Shown here: piece after piece, positions 10,340 through 20,600 of the stretch
Layout: every line of letters starts with the position of its first letter
How positions within the stretch are numbered: position 1 is the first letter of the stretch
Assembly: GCA_963575745.1 (NCBI GenBank)
Contig: CAUYUJ010003048.1
Span: forward strand, 17,501-60,000
Direction of reading: 5' to 3'
DNA from: Prorocentrum cordatum
Taxonomy: Eukaryota; Sar; Dinophyceae; Prorocentrales; Prorocentraceae
Length of the DNA: 42,500 nt
Made by a program: the position numbers and the translations under genes
The notes under the pieces: model-generated
What the model saw: the letters and a program-made list of their open reading frames with translations, nothing else
Databases searched by the model: none
Told to the model about the DNA's origin: nothing

Positions 10340-10555
10340 CAGTGGTGCTGAGACGGTAATCGCTATATGTGGTTACTGCATGGTCTCGCATTACTTTGAA
10401 GTGTACTCGTCATTTTAGTTGTTAGTTTTGTGTTTGTCTCAGTGGTGTTGAGACGGTAATCGCTGTATAAACCAGTCGTTACTGCATGGTCTCTCACTGC
10501 TTCTATTCTCAGTGGTGCTGAGACGGTAATCGCTATATGTGGTTACTGCATGGCA
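10340..10555 (+). repeat. three repeats in LINE 3' UTR
   Basis: CAGTGGTGCTGAGACGGTAA starts at 10,340, 10,440 (one change) and 10,510. Each is followed by TCGCT and GTTACTGCATGG. Spacings are 100 and 70 bp. They lie upstream of the hairpin cluster of the family B tail. Confidence 0.7.
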
Positions 10556-10621
10556 TTGCTTTTACTCCCTCTTTATATTTTAGTTGTATTCTCGTGTATT
10601 GGCAGTCTTGTGCATATCTGT

Positions 10622-10692
10622 ACAGCTTCGCTGTTTGATGCACCTCTGCTTCAATCTTTGCAGCTTCGCTGTCTTCCTGTACAGCTTCGCTG
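10622..10692 (+). repeat. three CAGCTTCGCTG hairpins, family B tail
   Basis: ACAGCTTCGCTGT at 10,622-10,634 and 10,680-10,692, and GCAGCTTCGCTGT at 10,660-10,672. Each is a short inverted repeat with a small loop. They sit about 70-140 bp from the 3' end of the element, as in the copy at 7.7 kb. Confidence 0.65.
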
Positions 10693-10769
10693 TTTAGGTT
10701 CTTTGTGTTTAGGCCTGCTCCCATGGGAGCTCGATCCGGCCTTCGCAAAAGACGCAAAAGACCAGGTTG

Positions 10770-11200
10770 ACGGTTCACCGCCGGCACCATACCTCGTAGA
10801 GCTCTTCGGCATGGATGAGCCAGAGGAATTCCGGCGCGGGGTGCAGCTAGTTGACCCACCCGGCCAGAAAAGAAGATGTGACAACTGTGGGTCGGTTTTG
10901 CTAAGTTTCGAAAGATATTAGACAAGTCTAATTGAGATATAAGATTTTTACGTCCAGCATTAGTGTTTAAACTTTACTCTGAGAGAGAATCAGCTCTCTA
11001 GAGAGAGTCTTACTATCGAAAATGCAAATTTGACGTTTTTCTAGTTTCTCTTTGGAGGAACCGACATCAGGTTGACACCGACAAATGCAAATTTGACGTT
11101 TTTTCCAGAAATGCTCCGAGAAGCTCTCTGCTTCTTGTCCGAGCACTCGCGAGCGTGCCAGGAGCTCTACGAGGTCCCCGGCGGTAGCCAGGTTGACGGC
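10770..11200 (+). repeat. T site and U module, then second T site
   Basis: ACGGTTCACCGCCGGC, then TCGTAGAGCTCTTCGGCATG, GAGGAATTCCGGCGCGGGGT and GGTCGGTTTTGCTAAG.., ending near 11,165-11,205 in an unoccupied T site (CCCCGGCGGTAGCC, AGGTTGACGGC, TTACCGCCGGC). Two near-identical blocks with CAAATTTGACGTTTTTC.AG lie at about 11,025 and 11,088, a short internal duplication. Confidence 0.75.
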
Positions 11201-11490
11201 TTACCGCCGGCGCTATTCCGACGCGCTGGGGGGCTAGTTGGCAACGAAAATATCATTTTTTCTTTTTTATATATATATCTATATATATAATATATATATA
11301 AACACATTTTGTTTTGTTGAACTTCGACTTCTTGAAATTCTGCAGTTCCTTAGAGCTCTAGAGTTTTCTCCTCACATTCCATCTTATTCCCGCTCGCCGT
11401 CTTAATCTCAGGTCGATCGGGTAATACTACTGCCAAAAAGCACTCAGGCGGGATCGGCTGTTTTGGGTCATCGGGACAGCTGCTTCGGTT
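11201..11490 (+). repeat. H module with AT microsatellite
   Basis: CCGACGCGCTGGGGGGCTAG, an AT-repeat insertion at about 11,265-11,300, then CATTCCATCTTATTCCCGCT, CTGCCAAAAAGCACTCAGGC and GGGATCGGCTGTTTTGGGTC. Confidence 0.75.
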
Positions 11491-12929
11491 TTCTCAACTT
11501 AACTCGAGCTCTAGGTCATTTACAGAGCTGGTAGGCACACCTAAGCGATCTAGAATCGTCAGGCGCGTCAGTCCCAATCAACTAGATGTCTGAACTCGGT
11601 CTGCTACTCGAGCTAGATCGGCGGAACTATTCGTACTCTATTATTTTCTAGAGATGGTGATGCGCTTCTTGACTTAACTCGAGCTGCAGGTGAGCTACAG
11701 AGCTGTTCGGCACAGTAATCAGAAGGAAATGCTGAGACGCGACAGTCTGAAGTATCCAGACGCCTGAACTCGGTCTGCTATTAGCGCTGGAGCCGAAACA
11801 CTTTCGTACGCTGCTGGTTTTTGGAGATGGTGATGGTTTTCTTGACTTAACTCGAGCTACAGATGAGCTACAGAGCTGTTGGGCACAGCAGTCGGCAGGA
11901 AATCATCAGGCGCGCTAGTTCAAAGTATCTAGCCGTCTGAACTCGGTCTGCTATCAGCGCTGGGGCTGAAAAACCATTCGTACTCTGCTAATGTTTTGGA
12001 GTGGGTGATGGTTTTCTTGACTTCACTCGAGCTGCAGATGAGCTACAGAGCTGTTCGGCCCAGTAATCGGAAGGAAATGTTCAGACGCGATAGTCTGACG
12101 TGTCTAGACGCCTGGAATCGTTCTCCTATCAGCGCTGGAGCCGCTAGTTTTTCGGAGATGGTGACGGCTTTCCTGACTTGAATCGATTTGCAGATGAGCT
12201 ACAGAGCTGTTAATCATCAGACGCGCTAGTTCAAAGTATCTAGACGCCTGAAAGCAGTCTGCTATCAGCCTTTGGTCTGACAAACTATTCGTACTCTGTT
12301 AATTTTTGGAGATGGTGATGGTTTTCTTGACATAACATGAGCGACCGAGCTGTTTGGCACAGAAATCGTAAGGGGAATCCGGCGCGTTAGGTCAGAGTAT
12401 CTAGACGCCTGATCTTGGTCTGCTATCAGCGCTGGGGCTGACAACAGCTATTCGTACTCTGCTAGTTCTTTCGAGATTTTTTTTTTTTTTTTTTTTACTT
12501 AACTCGAACTGCAGATAAGGTACAGAGCTGTTCGGCACAGCAATGGGAAGGATGTCATCAGGCGCGATAGTCTGACGTATCTAGACGCCTGAACTCGGTC
12601 TGCTATCAGCGCTGGGGCTGAACAACTATTCGTACTCTGCTAATTTTTTGGAGATGGTATTGGTTTTCTTGACTTAACTCGAGCTGCAGATGAGCTACAT
12701 ACCTGTTTGGCACGGCAAGCGGAAAAAACCAGGCGCGCTAGTTTAAAGTATCTAGACGCCTGAGCTCGGTCTGCTATCAGCGCTGGGGCCGAAAAACTAT
12801 TCGTACTCTGCTTATTTTCTTAGAGATGGTGATGGTTTTCTTTGCGCTGTTCGGCGCAGCAATTGGAAGGGAATCAGCAGGCGCGCTAGCTCAAAGTGTC
12901 CAGGCGCCTGATGGTACGTCTATTTTTCC
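11491..12929 (+). repeat. 175-bp satellite array
   Basis: About eight monomers, the longest intact array in the window. Repeated phrases are CTCGAGCTGCAGATGAGCTA, GTATCTAGACGCCTGAACTC, GGTCTGCTATCAGCGCTGGG and GGAGATGGTGATGGTTTTCT. A T run of about 20 interrupts it near 12,478-12,497. Some monomers lack part of the unit (for example near 12,145-12,215). Confidence 0.85.
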
Positions 12930-13057
12930 AGAGAATCTTTTCCCTCGCTTCTTCTTCTACTCCACGCCCCCCTCCATGAGACCGCGCCCCCGCGCGCGCA
13001 ATGCGAGATTGTCGCGCCCGCATTGCGCGCGGAAGCTTTACGGGTTCCCGCCGGTAA
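12930..13057 (+). repeat. P module and left half of T site
   Basis: Pyrimidine-rich start, CCATGAGACCGCGCCCCCGC and CGGAAGCTTTACGGGTTCCC, then GCCGGTAA, immediately before the 9-bp duplication. Confidence 0.8.
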
Positions 13058-13212
13058 CCAAGGTTGCGGAAGTGGAGCTTACCTCCCGCTCTCCCGCGGC
13101 CTTGGCCCGTCGGGGACTCCTCGAGCCGCATCGTGCGGACAGGTTGTGCATGCACGCGTAACGTGCATCTCTGAGTACCGAACGGGTGATCTGTCGGCAT
13201 TGGATTGATTAG

Positions 13213-14724
13213 TTGTTCTTGCGTGCCCCTTCCTTGTGCGGCATCATGACAGCGCAATTTTGTTCGATGAGTTCTGTTTCGACCAGTTGGAAAAGAAAAA
13301 CAAGGAGAATCAAACTGGCGATGTGTAGACAAGCTTTAATTGATGTTATGCAGTTTAATGCTCGTGATCCATATTTTGTGGCTGATCCGAATACTTTCCC
13401 CGCGTTTGGCTGGTTTGATAACCTCGATGATTGTGCGCGAAACCCATGCCCGTTTCAGGGGAACTCGGAGGAGCAGGTCAGTATATTGTTCAGTTCCTTA
13501 TCGGTGCCAACTGATGGGCCAACTGATCGTGGAGAAGCTTTCTCGTCTCATTCGGTTGCGTATTCTCCAGATGTGGTGCAGTCTCCAGATGGTTGCCCTC
13601 GCGGAGAAGTACGATACACGAGTGTGAAGCACCTTCCGCACGATGCGGTTCGAACCGCACGAAGAAGCCCCACGAGTCCCCGTAACCAGACGCCGTCTTG
13701 GTTACCGCCGGGAACTCGTAGAGCATCCTTATGCTCTGAAGTTTGCCACACTCCATTTCCTGACACTCTGTCGGCTTCTGTTGACCCAGGTGTTCGGAAA
13801 GAGGAGTTGCATGATGAGGAGTTGCAGGATGTGGGGTTGCAGAATGAGGAGTTGCTGAATGAGCAGTTGCATTGTTCTCATCATACATGTTATACGGCCT
13901 CACGCCCTGAGGTTTGCCACACTTCAGCTTCTGACGGAGACTCAGCTTGCTATGGAAAGGATTGGCAGGGGGATCTTAAGGATTTCAAGGACGAGGAGGA
14001 GGAGAATGTTCATGTTGAGTCCGTGGAGAGTTCTACGGCAGTTGCTGCTGAAGAAGCGTCGCTTGCTTCTCAATCAAATGATGCTGTACTGCACTCAGTT
14101 CCTTTGGATTATTCTCTGCACTCAGCTCCTTTGGATTATTCTCTGCACTCAGTTCCTTTGGATTATTCTCGAGTGCAAAGGGAAGGTGGAGGCCCCGAGG
14201 CGCCGCCGTTGGCATCCTCGAAAACCCACGGGGAGTGCGAAGTTGACCAGCGTAAAGATAACTGTGCTTCTTCTTCCCGGCTCTGTTCAGATGAGTTGCA
14301 GAGCAATCGATCTGAGTGTCAAGCTGCCAGGGACTGGACCCGTGCCAATGACGATGCAGTTGCTCTTTGGCGGGAATTCGAACGGCTCCCGAAAGATGAG
14401 TTTCATGGTCGGATCGAGGCGCTCAAGGCATACAAACTTCGAATGGGAATTGAGAGTTCCGAGGAGGCGCCGAGTCCTGAGGAGGATGCTGGCCGTGGGA
14501 AAGGCCAGAGGCACCGCGGAAACAGGAGGCGGGCAAGGGCGAAGGCTCAGGCAGATCTAATTGGCTCTTCACACCCTGGGAGTTCCACGACTGGGAGTTT
14601 ATCTAATGCAGTTGTGAGTTCAGCAGTGACGGAGGACGAGGAGAAACGTAACCACGCATATTATTTGCTTCAGTTGGCGGGTAATTTAAGGATCAGGAAA
14701 TACTGCTTCCGCAAGTCTGGCTGA
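13213..14724 (+). CDS. ORF1-like protein of the family C element
   Basis: A 503-codon frame, the only long frame of the element. I do not recognise a named domain. The N-terminus is basic (SWKRKTRRIK). The middle is hydrophilic, with two internal repeats: five tandem 15-bp units giving EELHD/EELQD/VGLQN/EELLN/EQLHC (about 13,804-13,878), and three 27-bp units giving LHS[V/A]PLDYS (about 14,092-14,171). The two EVCHT segments flank the first repeat. The C-terminal third has ALWREFERLPKDEFHGRIEA and a very basic stretch (RGKGQRHRGNRRRARAKAQ), suggesting nucleic-acid binding. Position in the element and basic C-terminus fit an ORF1p-like RNA-binding protein; this is inference. Other starts are Met codons at 13,246 and 13,267. 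A stop at 14,722-14,724 is followed by 100 open codons in the same frame. Confidence 0.55.
   Translation: MFLRAPSLCGIMTAQFCSMSSVSTSWKRKTRRIKLAMCRQALIDVMQFNARDPYFVADPNTFPAFGWFDNLDDCARNPCPFQGNSEEQVSILFSSLSVPTDGPTDRGEAFSSHSVAYSPDVVQSPDGCPRGEVRYTSVKHLPHDAVRTARRSPTSPRNQTPSWLPPGTRRASLCSEVCHTPFPDTLSASVDPGVRKEELHDEELQDVGLQNEELLNEQLHCSHHTCYTASRPEVCHTSASDGDSACYGKDWQGDLKDFKDEEEENVHVESVESSTAVAAEEASLASQSNDAVLHSVPLDYSLHSAPLDYSLHSVPLDYSRVQREGGGPEAPPLASSKTHGECEVDQRKDNCASSSRLCSDELQSNRSECQAARDWTRANDDAVALWREFERLPKDEFHGRIEALKAYKLRMGIESSEEAPSPEEDAGRGKGQRHRGNRRRARAKAQADLIGSSHPGSSTTGSLSNAVVSSAVTEDEEKRNHAYYLLQLAGNLRIRKYCFRKSG
13698..13724 (-). repeat. copy of the T/P target inside the ORF
   Basis: On the minus strand this reads GCTCTACGAGTTCCCGGCGG and then TAACCAA, base-identical over 27 bp to the junction of P module and T site (for example 281-307). 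Translated on + it gives WLPPGTRRAS inside the ORF1-like protein. A flanking CCGTC may extend the match across a 4-bp gap. Confidence 0.7.
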
Positions 14725-15024
14725 AAGCTCGTTCACTCTTTCACGGCCGCCACGCTGGATCGCCTTATGGCCTCGAGTGCCGAGGAAAAGGCTGTGTTGC
14801 TTGAAGCGCTTCTTCGGGATCGCGCGAGACTTGGCCCGATAGCCAATTTGACCCATCTGTCGACGGACATCAGAGTCTTTAGGCACCGCAGACTCGTTCC
14901 CAAAAGCGTTTCGGAAGCTATGAGATACGTGACGAATTTTCAGGATGAATGGATGCGTCGCAATGTAAAGAACTACCGCGAGTTGGCGGCCATGGCGGGA
15001 TGCCCAATTGATTGCTTGATTTAG
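14725..15024 (+). other. in-frame extension after the ORF1-like stop
   Basis: One hundred codons remain open in the same frame after the TGA of the 503-codon ORF. They read as ordinary protein sequence (TAATLDRLMASSAEEKAVLL, then MRYVTNFQDEWMRRN, ending CPIDCLI and a stop). An internal Met is at 14,767. The simplest reading is that the original protein had about 603 residues and the TGA is a recent inactivating change. Readthrough or a separate short ORF are alternatives. Confidence 0.45.
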
Positions 15025-15547
15025 TGATTGCACATAGGCTGACATGGTTGGCCAGAACCAGAAATTGTTACGTTGTATTCCATACTTTTCTTATTGAACA
15101 TGCGAGCAAAACACAACTAGACGGCCTCCGTGGATTCCTCGACGGAGGTCGCTCTGTGGAGGGATGTGCTGCGTAATGGTGTTTAGATTTGTGTGTGCAC
15201 GGAACGTGGCTGTTGGTGGCGGAGGAAGCTTTCTCGCTTGATGCCTCTGCTTCTGTCGTGTTCTGTGTGATGTTTGCAGCGCAGCGGCTCTGTGTGGCCG
15301 TGGTGCACGTTTTGCGTAGCCTCTTTCATCTCTAACCTGTTCTTACACCTTTGCAATTTCACATGTCGTGCTGCATCCTTTTCCTTGTTCCTGCATCCTA
15401 TTCCGATGCCTATGCCTCAGTGGCTCGGCAGTGTGATGATAAGAGATGCCTTCTCTAGCTACCCTGTGCTCCGTTTGGGAGTCTTAGGGCTCAGCTGTCA
15501 CAGCTGTCCGCGCCCTGACTCAAACTCAAACTCAAAAGCCAAGGTTG

Positions 15548-15800
15548 ACGGTCCACCGCCGGCTCCCAGTAATTCCGGCGCGCCTGGGGGCTAGTTAGCA
15601 ACAACAATCTCGACGGAAGTTTTTTTTTGACTTGTTTAAATTGGATTTCTCGAAATTTATCAATTCGTTAGAGCTCTCGTATTTGTTCTTCTCATATTGA
15701 TGTTGTTGCCACTCGCGGTGTTAATCTCAGGTCGATCGGGTACATATTACTGCCAAAAAGCACTTGGGCGGGATCGGCTGTTTTGGGTCATCGTGACAGG
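15548..15800 (+). repeat. T half-site and H module
   Basis: ACGGTCCACCGCCGGCTCCC, then AATTCCGGCGCGCCTGGGGG, CTGCCAAAAAGCACTTGGGC and GGGATCGGCTGTTTTGGGTC. As at 7.8 kb, the U module is absent between T and H. Confidence 0.75.
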
Positions 15801-16689
15801 GTCTGTCGGTTTTCTCAACTTAACTCGAGCTGTAGGATAGCTACAGAGCTGGCAGGCACACCTAATCGATCTAGAATCGTCAGGCGCGTTCGTTTGAAGT
15901 GTCCAGATGTCTGAACTCGGTCTGCTACTTGACTTAACTCGAGCTGCAGATGCGTTACAGAGCTGTTCGGCACAAAAATCGGAAGGAAATCATCAGGCGC
16001 GCTAGGTGACAGTATCTAGTCTGCTATCAGCGCTGGGACTGAAGAACTATTCGTACTCTGCTATGTCTTTAGAGATTGTGCTGGTTTTTTGACTTAACTC
16101 GAGCTGCAGGTGAGCTACAGAGTTGTTCGGCACAGCAATCGGAAGGAAATCATCAGGCGCGCTAGTTTAAAGCATCTAGACGCCTGACCTCGGTCTGCTA
16201 TCAGCGCTGGGACCGAACAACTACATGTACTCTGCTAATTTTTGGTTTTGTTGAGTTAACTCGAGCTGCAGATGAGCTACAGAGCTCTTCGGCACAGCAA
16301 TCGGGAGGAAATCATCAGGCGCGCTAGTTTAAAGTATCTAGACGCCCGAACTCGGTCTGCTATCAGCGCTGGGTCTGAAAACAACTGTTCGTACGCTGAT
16401 ACTTTTTTAGAGATGGTATTGGTTTTCTTGACCTAACTCGAGCTGCAGATGAGCTACAGAGCTGTTCGGCACAGCAATCGGAAGGAAACTATCACACGCG
16501 CTAGCTTAAAGTATCTAGACGCCTGAACTCGGTCTGCTATCAGCGCTGGGGCTGAACAACTATTCGTACTCTGCTAATTTTTTAGACTTTACGCTGGTCG
16601 GCACAGCAATCGGAAGGAAATCAACAGGCGCGCTAGCTCAAAGTGTCCAGATGCCTGAACTCGGTCTGTTTTTTTTTTTTTTTTTTTTT
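15801..16689 (+). repeat. 175-bp satellite array
   Basis: About five monomers with the usual phrases, among the most uniform in the window (GAGCTACAGAGCTGTTCGGC, ACAGCAATCGGAAGGAAA, CATCAGGCGCGCTAG). It ends in a T run of about 21 (16,670-16,690). Confidence 0.85.
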
Positions 16690-16850
16690 TGTTCCTAGAG
16701 ATGCTTTTCCCTCCTTCTTCTCCTCCACGCCTCATCCATGAGACCGCGCCCTCGCGCGCGCAGTGCGAGATTGCCGCGCCCGCATTGCATGAGGAAGCTC
16801 TACGAGGTGCCGGTGGTAACCAAGGTTGCCGGTTTACCGCCGGCTCCAGT
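16690..16850 (+). repeat. P module plus unoccupied T site
   Basis: CCATGAGACCGCGCCCTCGC, GAGGAAGCTCTACGAGGTGC, then GGTGGTAACCAAGGTTGCCG and GTTTACCGCCGGCTCC. No insertion is present. The core carries one change (TTGCCGG for TTGACGG). Confidence 0.8.
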
Positions 16851-17035
16851 TGGCTACCCCGGCCCGGGCGGACAATGTGATGACCTGGGGTCGGTTTTGG
16901 AAAGATTGTGAGAGATTTTGAAATTCGTTTGCGGAACCGGTATCTTGCGCAGCTGTAGTGGGTTATGCCGCGTTTGCCATGTAAATTCTCAGGACGGTAG
17001 CTGCAGTATTTCTATCAAAACACTTGGCGGATAGG
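16851..17035 (+). repeat. truncated U module
   Basis: CCCGGGCGGACAATGTGATG and GGTCGGTTTTGGAAAGATTG down to TATCAAAACACTTGGCGGAT, where the U sequence stops and unique GC-rich DNA begins. Confidence 0.7.
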
Positions 17036-17764
17036 GAGAGGGCAGTAGTGCAGAGAGTGGCGACTCGGCACTCTCTGCAACAATGCCCCCCCCCCCCATG
17101 GCCTACTAGCTTCGACGCTGCCGAGGGCCGAGGGCCGAGGAAGTGCCCGTGGCCCCCCTTAGCCCCCAACCCCCAGGACGTGGTCGACGCCAGAGCGGCG
17201 CTGGCGCGAGTGATGGGCGGACCGGGCCGCCTGCACAGACATCGTTGCCAGCGGCATTTCCAGGCGAGGAGTCGGAGGAAGTGGAGGAGTCGGACGAGGA
17301 GGTCAAGAACAGTTCAACGAGGATGAGCAGGCGGAGGTCGGAGGAGGAGGCGGAAGAGGAGACTAACGAGGAGAGGGATGGGGGAGGAGGAGGCGATGGT
17401 GGAGGAGGCGAAGCAGGAGGGGGGCTCTGGAGGAGGGCGACGGGGAAGGGGGGCGACGACCGCGGCCCGAGCAGGGTCTTGCTCTTGGGAACGGGCCCTT
17501 GCCTCGCGGAGCACGCCGTGTCCAAGTCTTTCTGGGCGCACTTGACGAGGACATTCCTGTCGTCGATCGTCGTCGTGGTCGTCGTTGTCGTCGTCGTCGG
17601 AATCCGAATCGGAAGCAGATAAGTCGGAATCGTCGTCGTCGTCGTCGTCGGAGTCCGAGTTGAAGTCCATCTCGAAGTCCGAGCCCGACAAGTCTCGTCG
17701 TCCTCGTCCGTCGTCGTCGTCGACGTCGGAATCCGGGTCAGAGTCGTTGAGCTCCCCTGAGAGC
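17036..17764. other. unique GC-rich segment with acidic-repeat frames
   Basis: About 730 bp not shared with the repeat modules. It contains purine-rich GGAGGA stretches (17,260-17,430) and a CGTCGT-type trinucleotide block (17,560-17,740). On the minus strand it reads as an Asp/Ser-rich run (FEMDFNSDSDDDDDDDSD at about 17,630-17,675) and on the plus strand as a Glu/Gly-rich run. Either could be a captured fragment of an acidic low-complexity host protein, but simple-sequence DNA gives such frames by chance. No domain is recognisable. Confidence 0.4.
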
Positions 17765-17880
17765 GTTAGGCGAAGCTAGAAGAGTAGTTCCGGCGCGCTG
17801 GGGGCCAGTTGGGAAAACATCTCGACAGTTTTGGCCGGATCGGTTGTTCGGGTCATCGTGACAGGTGTTGTCGGTTTTCT
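17765..17880 (+). repeat. truncated H module
   Basis: GCGTTAGGCGAAGCTAGAAG and TTCCGGCGCGCTGGGGGCCA, then a jump to GGATCGGTTGTTCGGGTCAT. The middle of the module is deleted. Confidence 0.65.
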
Positions 17881-19080
<1,200 letters not shown>

Positions 19081-19095
19081 TTTTTTGTTTTTTTT

Positions 19096-19127
<32 letters not shown>
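19081..19127 (+). repeat. T-rich run
   Basis: TTTTTTG-type start and then about 28 T. In the other arrays a T run stands at the same place, just before the P module. Confidence 0.7.
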
Positions 19128-19128
<1 letters not shown>

Positions 19129-20254
19129 AAATGACGATGCGTTTTCATGCTCCCCCTCCTTCGCAGAACCGGGCCCTGCCGCCCTGGCGCCCCAGCAGGC
19201 AGCCCGTCGGCGGCCCACCAGAAGAAATGCCCAGTCCCCAGGGGGGGCCCCCGGAGAAACCCGCCCGGGACGCCCGCCCCGCCGGGCCGCGCAGGCCCAA
19301 GCCCCGCAGCAACCCGGCCCCCCACGCGGACCCCCGCGACCGCTCGTGTTGGCGCCGGATGAAGGCCCACGCGGCCAACAAAACATTGGGCAGACCCCAT
19401 GTTGTTTCCAAGCTTGCTTTCCGCGCGATCGGGCGGGCCCACCATTGTCCGGGCGATGCCCGATTCTCCGTGGATTGGCCACTTTTCGGGCGCGCCCATT
19501 TTTCCGCACGGCTGGGCCCATCTTTCTGTCGCGCAGGGCCTTCGAGTCCGTTGACAAGATGCTCTTCGGCATTGGTGACCTTTTCTGGGGCAGTGTGTTT
19601 CTGGGCATGGACCGCATTTTTCTGGCATGGGCAATCTTTGTTAGGCTGCGCGCGCCCGATATATGCCAGAATTGGACAGTACTTGCTTCAGGCACAGACA
19701 TTTTCTGTCGGCCATGCACATGTTTGTTCGCCTGGTCATCATTTTCGGGCCATGGGCAGTCTTTATTCGGGCGCGCCTGGCAGATATTGTGTCGGGCGTG
19801 GACAAATCTGTGTGCCATCGATTGTGGCTTTGATGGCGGCGTGTCGACGGCTGGTGACGGAGTCGGTTGCTGGATTGATGTTGGTCGTGTCTCGCAGACA
19901 TATCGTAAGCCGAGCTCCAGAGATATTGTGTGGACGGAGGTGGACAGTGCTGCTTTCTCTATCGACAACAATACTACAGTTACCGATGCCGAGATATCGG
20001 CGATTGAACATATCATTGATGTTCGCCCACCAGTTGGTTTGTGATTGCGTTGTTTTCTTCATACTTGTGTGTTCTCATGCATGCGCGTGTGTTGAATAAG
20101 AGCTTCGCTTGACTGTCACTTGTTCTTATAAGAGCCTTGCTCCCAAGCTGCCGCGCTCGCTGTGGTGGGCGGTTTGGCTCGCCCTGTATGATGCCCGTTT
20201 CTTGCTTGCGACTGGGCCAGACGGCCCGCGCAGTCGACCGCAAAGACCGCAAAA
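19128..20254 (+). mobile_element. family A element with RNase H
   Basis: Inserted sequence ending with the family A tail: GTTGAATAAGAGCTTCGCTT, GCGACTGGGCCAGACGGCCC, GCAAAGACCGCAAAACC, then the T core CCAAGGTTG at 20,255. It carries an RNase H-like domain just before the tail. The left boundary is unclear: P-module sequence is replaced from about 19,140 by a GC-rich block (19,150-19,380) and then by degenerate GGGC/CCC-containing units (19,420-19,800). It is a 5'-truncated copy; reverse transcriptase is missing. Confidence 0.6.
19800..20044 (+). pseudogene. RNase H domain of a family A LINE
   Basis: The last 80 or so codons of an open frame ending at the TGA at 20,042. FDGGVSTAGDGVGCWIDV (from about 19,829) has the first catalytic Asp and the glycine turn of RNase H. 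NNTTVTDAEISAIEHI (from about 19,966) has the [T/N]..AE helix with the catalytic Glu. The frame then stops at PPVGL, well before the third Asp and the last motif, so the domain is half-length. In a working element this enzyme removes the RNA strand after first-strand synthesis. The upstream part of the frame (from 19,346) is low-complexity and probably not original coding sequence. Confidence 0.55.
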
Positions 20255-20600
20255 CCAAGGTTGACGGTTTACAGCTGGCTCCCAGTTGGGCTACATTTCA
20301 GCGTTCCCATGGCCGCCTTCCGCTGCTGCCAGCGTCCGCCGCCGCCCGCCGCCGACCACTGCCGCCCAGCTGCCTCTGCTATCCGGGTTTTGGGCGCCAA
20401 CAAGTTCCTAAGGTGCAGTATTTCGATCAAAACGGTTCCAGGGACCGTCGTTGTATAAAACCCGAAAAATGCATGTTGCGAGTTTTCAAGCTGATATTCG
20501 AGAACGCTCTGTTTCTCGTTACCTTGCACTGATTCGATGAGTCGAGAGCTCTACGAGGCTCCTGGCGGTCATCTGGTTGACGGCTTACGCCGGCGCCCAG
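20255..20600 (+). repeat. T half-site, variant U module, second T site
   Basis: CCAAGGTTGACGGTTTACAG, then a CCG-rich stretch (20,310-20,390), then AGTATTTCGATCAAAACGGT, CGAGAACGCTCTGTTTCTCG and a diverged T site at about 20,560-20,600 (CTCCTGGCGGTCATCTGGTT, GACGGCTTACGCCGGCGCC). This is the variant U subtype also seen near 22.3 and 30.5 kb. Confidence 0.65.

Larger units (their letters stand above)
9517..10769 (+). mobile_element. LINE-like element with 10-bp TSD, family B
   Basis: Flanked by the direct repeat GACCAGGTTG at 9517-9526 and 10,760-10,769. This is the T core and a clear target-site duplication, so the inserted DNA is 9527-10,759 (1,233 bp). Its first ~60 bp share CCCGTCGGGG.CT.CCTC.AGCC with the start of the family C element at 13.07 kb, suggesting an intact 5' end. 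Its end matches the reverse-transcriptase copy at 7.8 kb. No domain-bearing frame is seen, so it is an internally deleted, non-autonomous copy. The stretch at 10,120-10,310 resembles the family A tail (GCGCGCATGTTGGTATAAGA, AAGAGTGGTGGGTGTCTTGC), pointing to template switching or nested history. Confidence 0.75.
13058..15547 (+). mobile_element. LINE-like element with 9-bp TSD, family C
   Basis: The direct repeat CCAAGGTTG flanks it at 13,058-13,066 and 15,539-15,547, so the insert is 13,067-15,538 (2,472 bp). The start shares a CG-rich block (GGCC.TGGCCCGTCGGGG) with the family B element at 9.53 kb. The middle holds one 503-codon frame. The last ~210 bp match the truncated copy at 4485-4695, including the palindrome CAGCTGTCACAGCTG at 15,492-15,506. 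The end is CTCAAACTCAAACTCAAAAGCC-like short repeats. No reverse transcriptase is present, so it either depends on a partner or lost its second frame by internal deletion. Confidence 0.75.
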
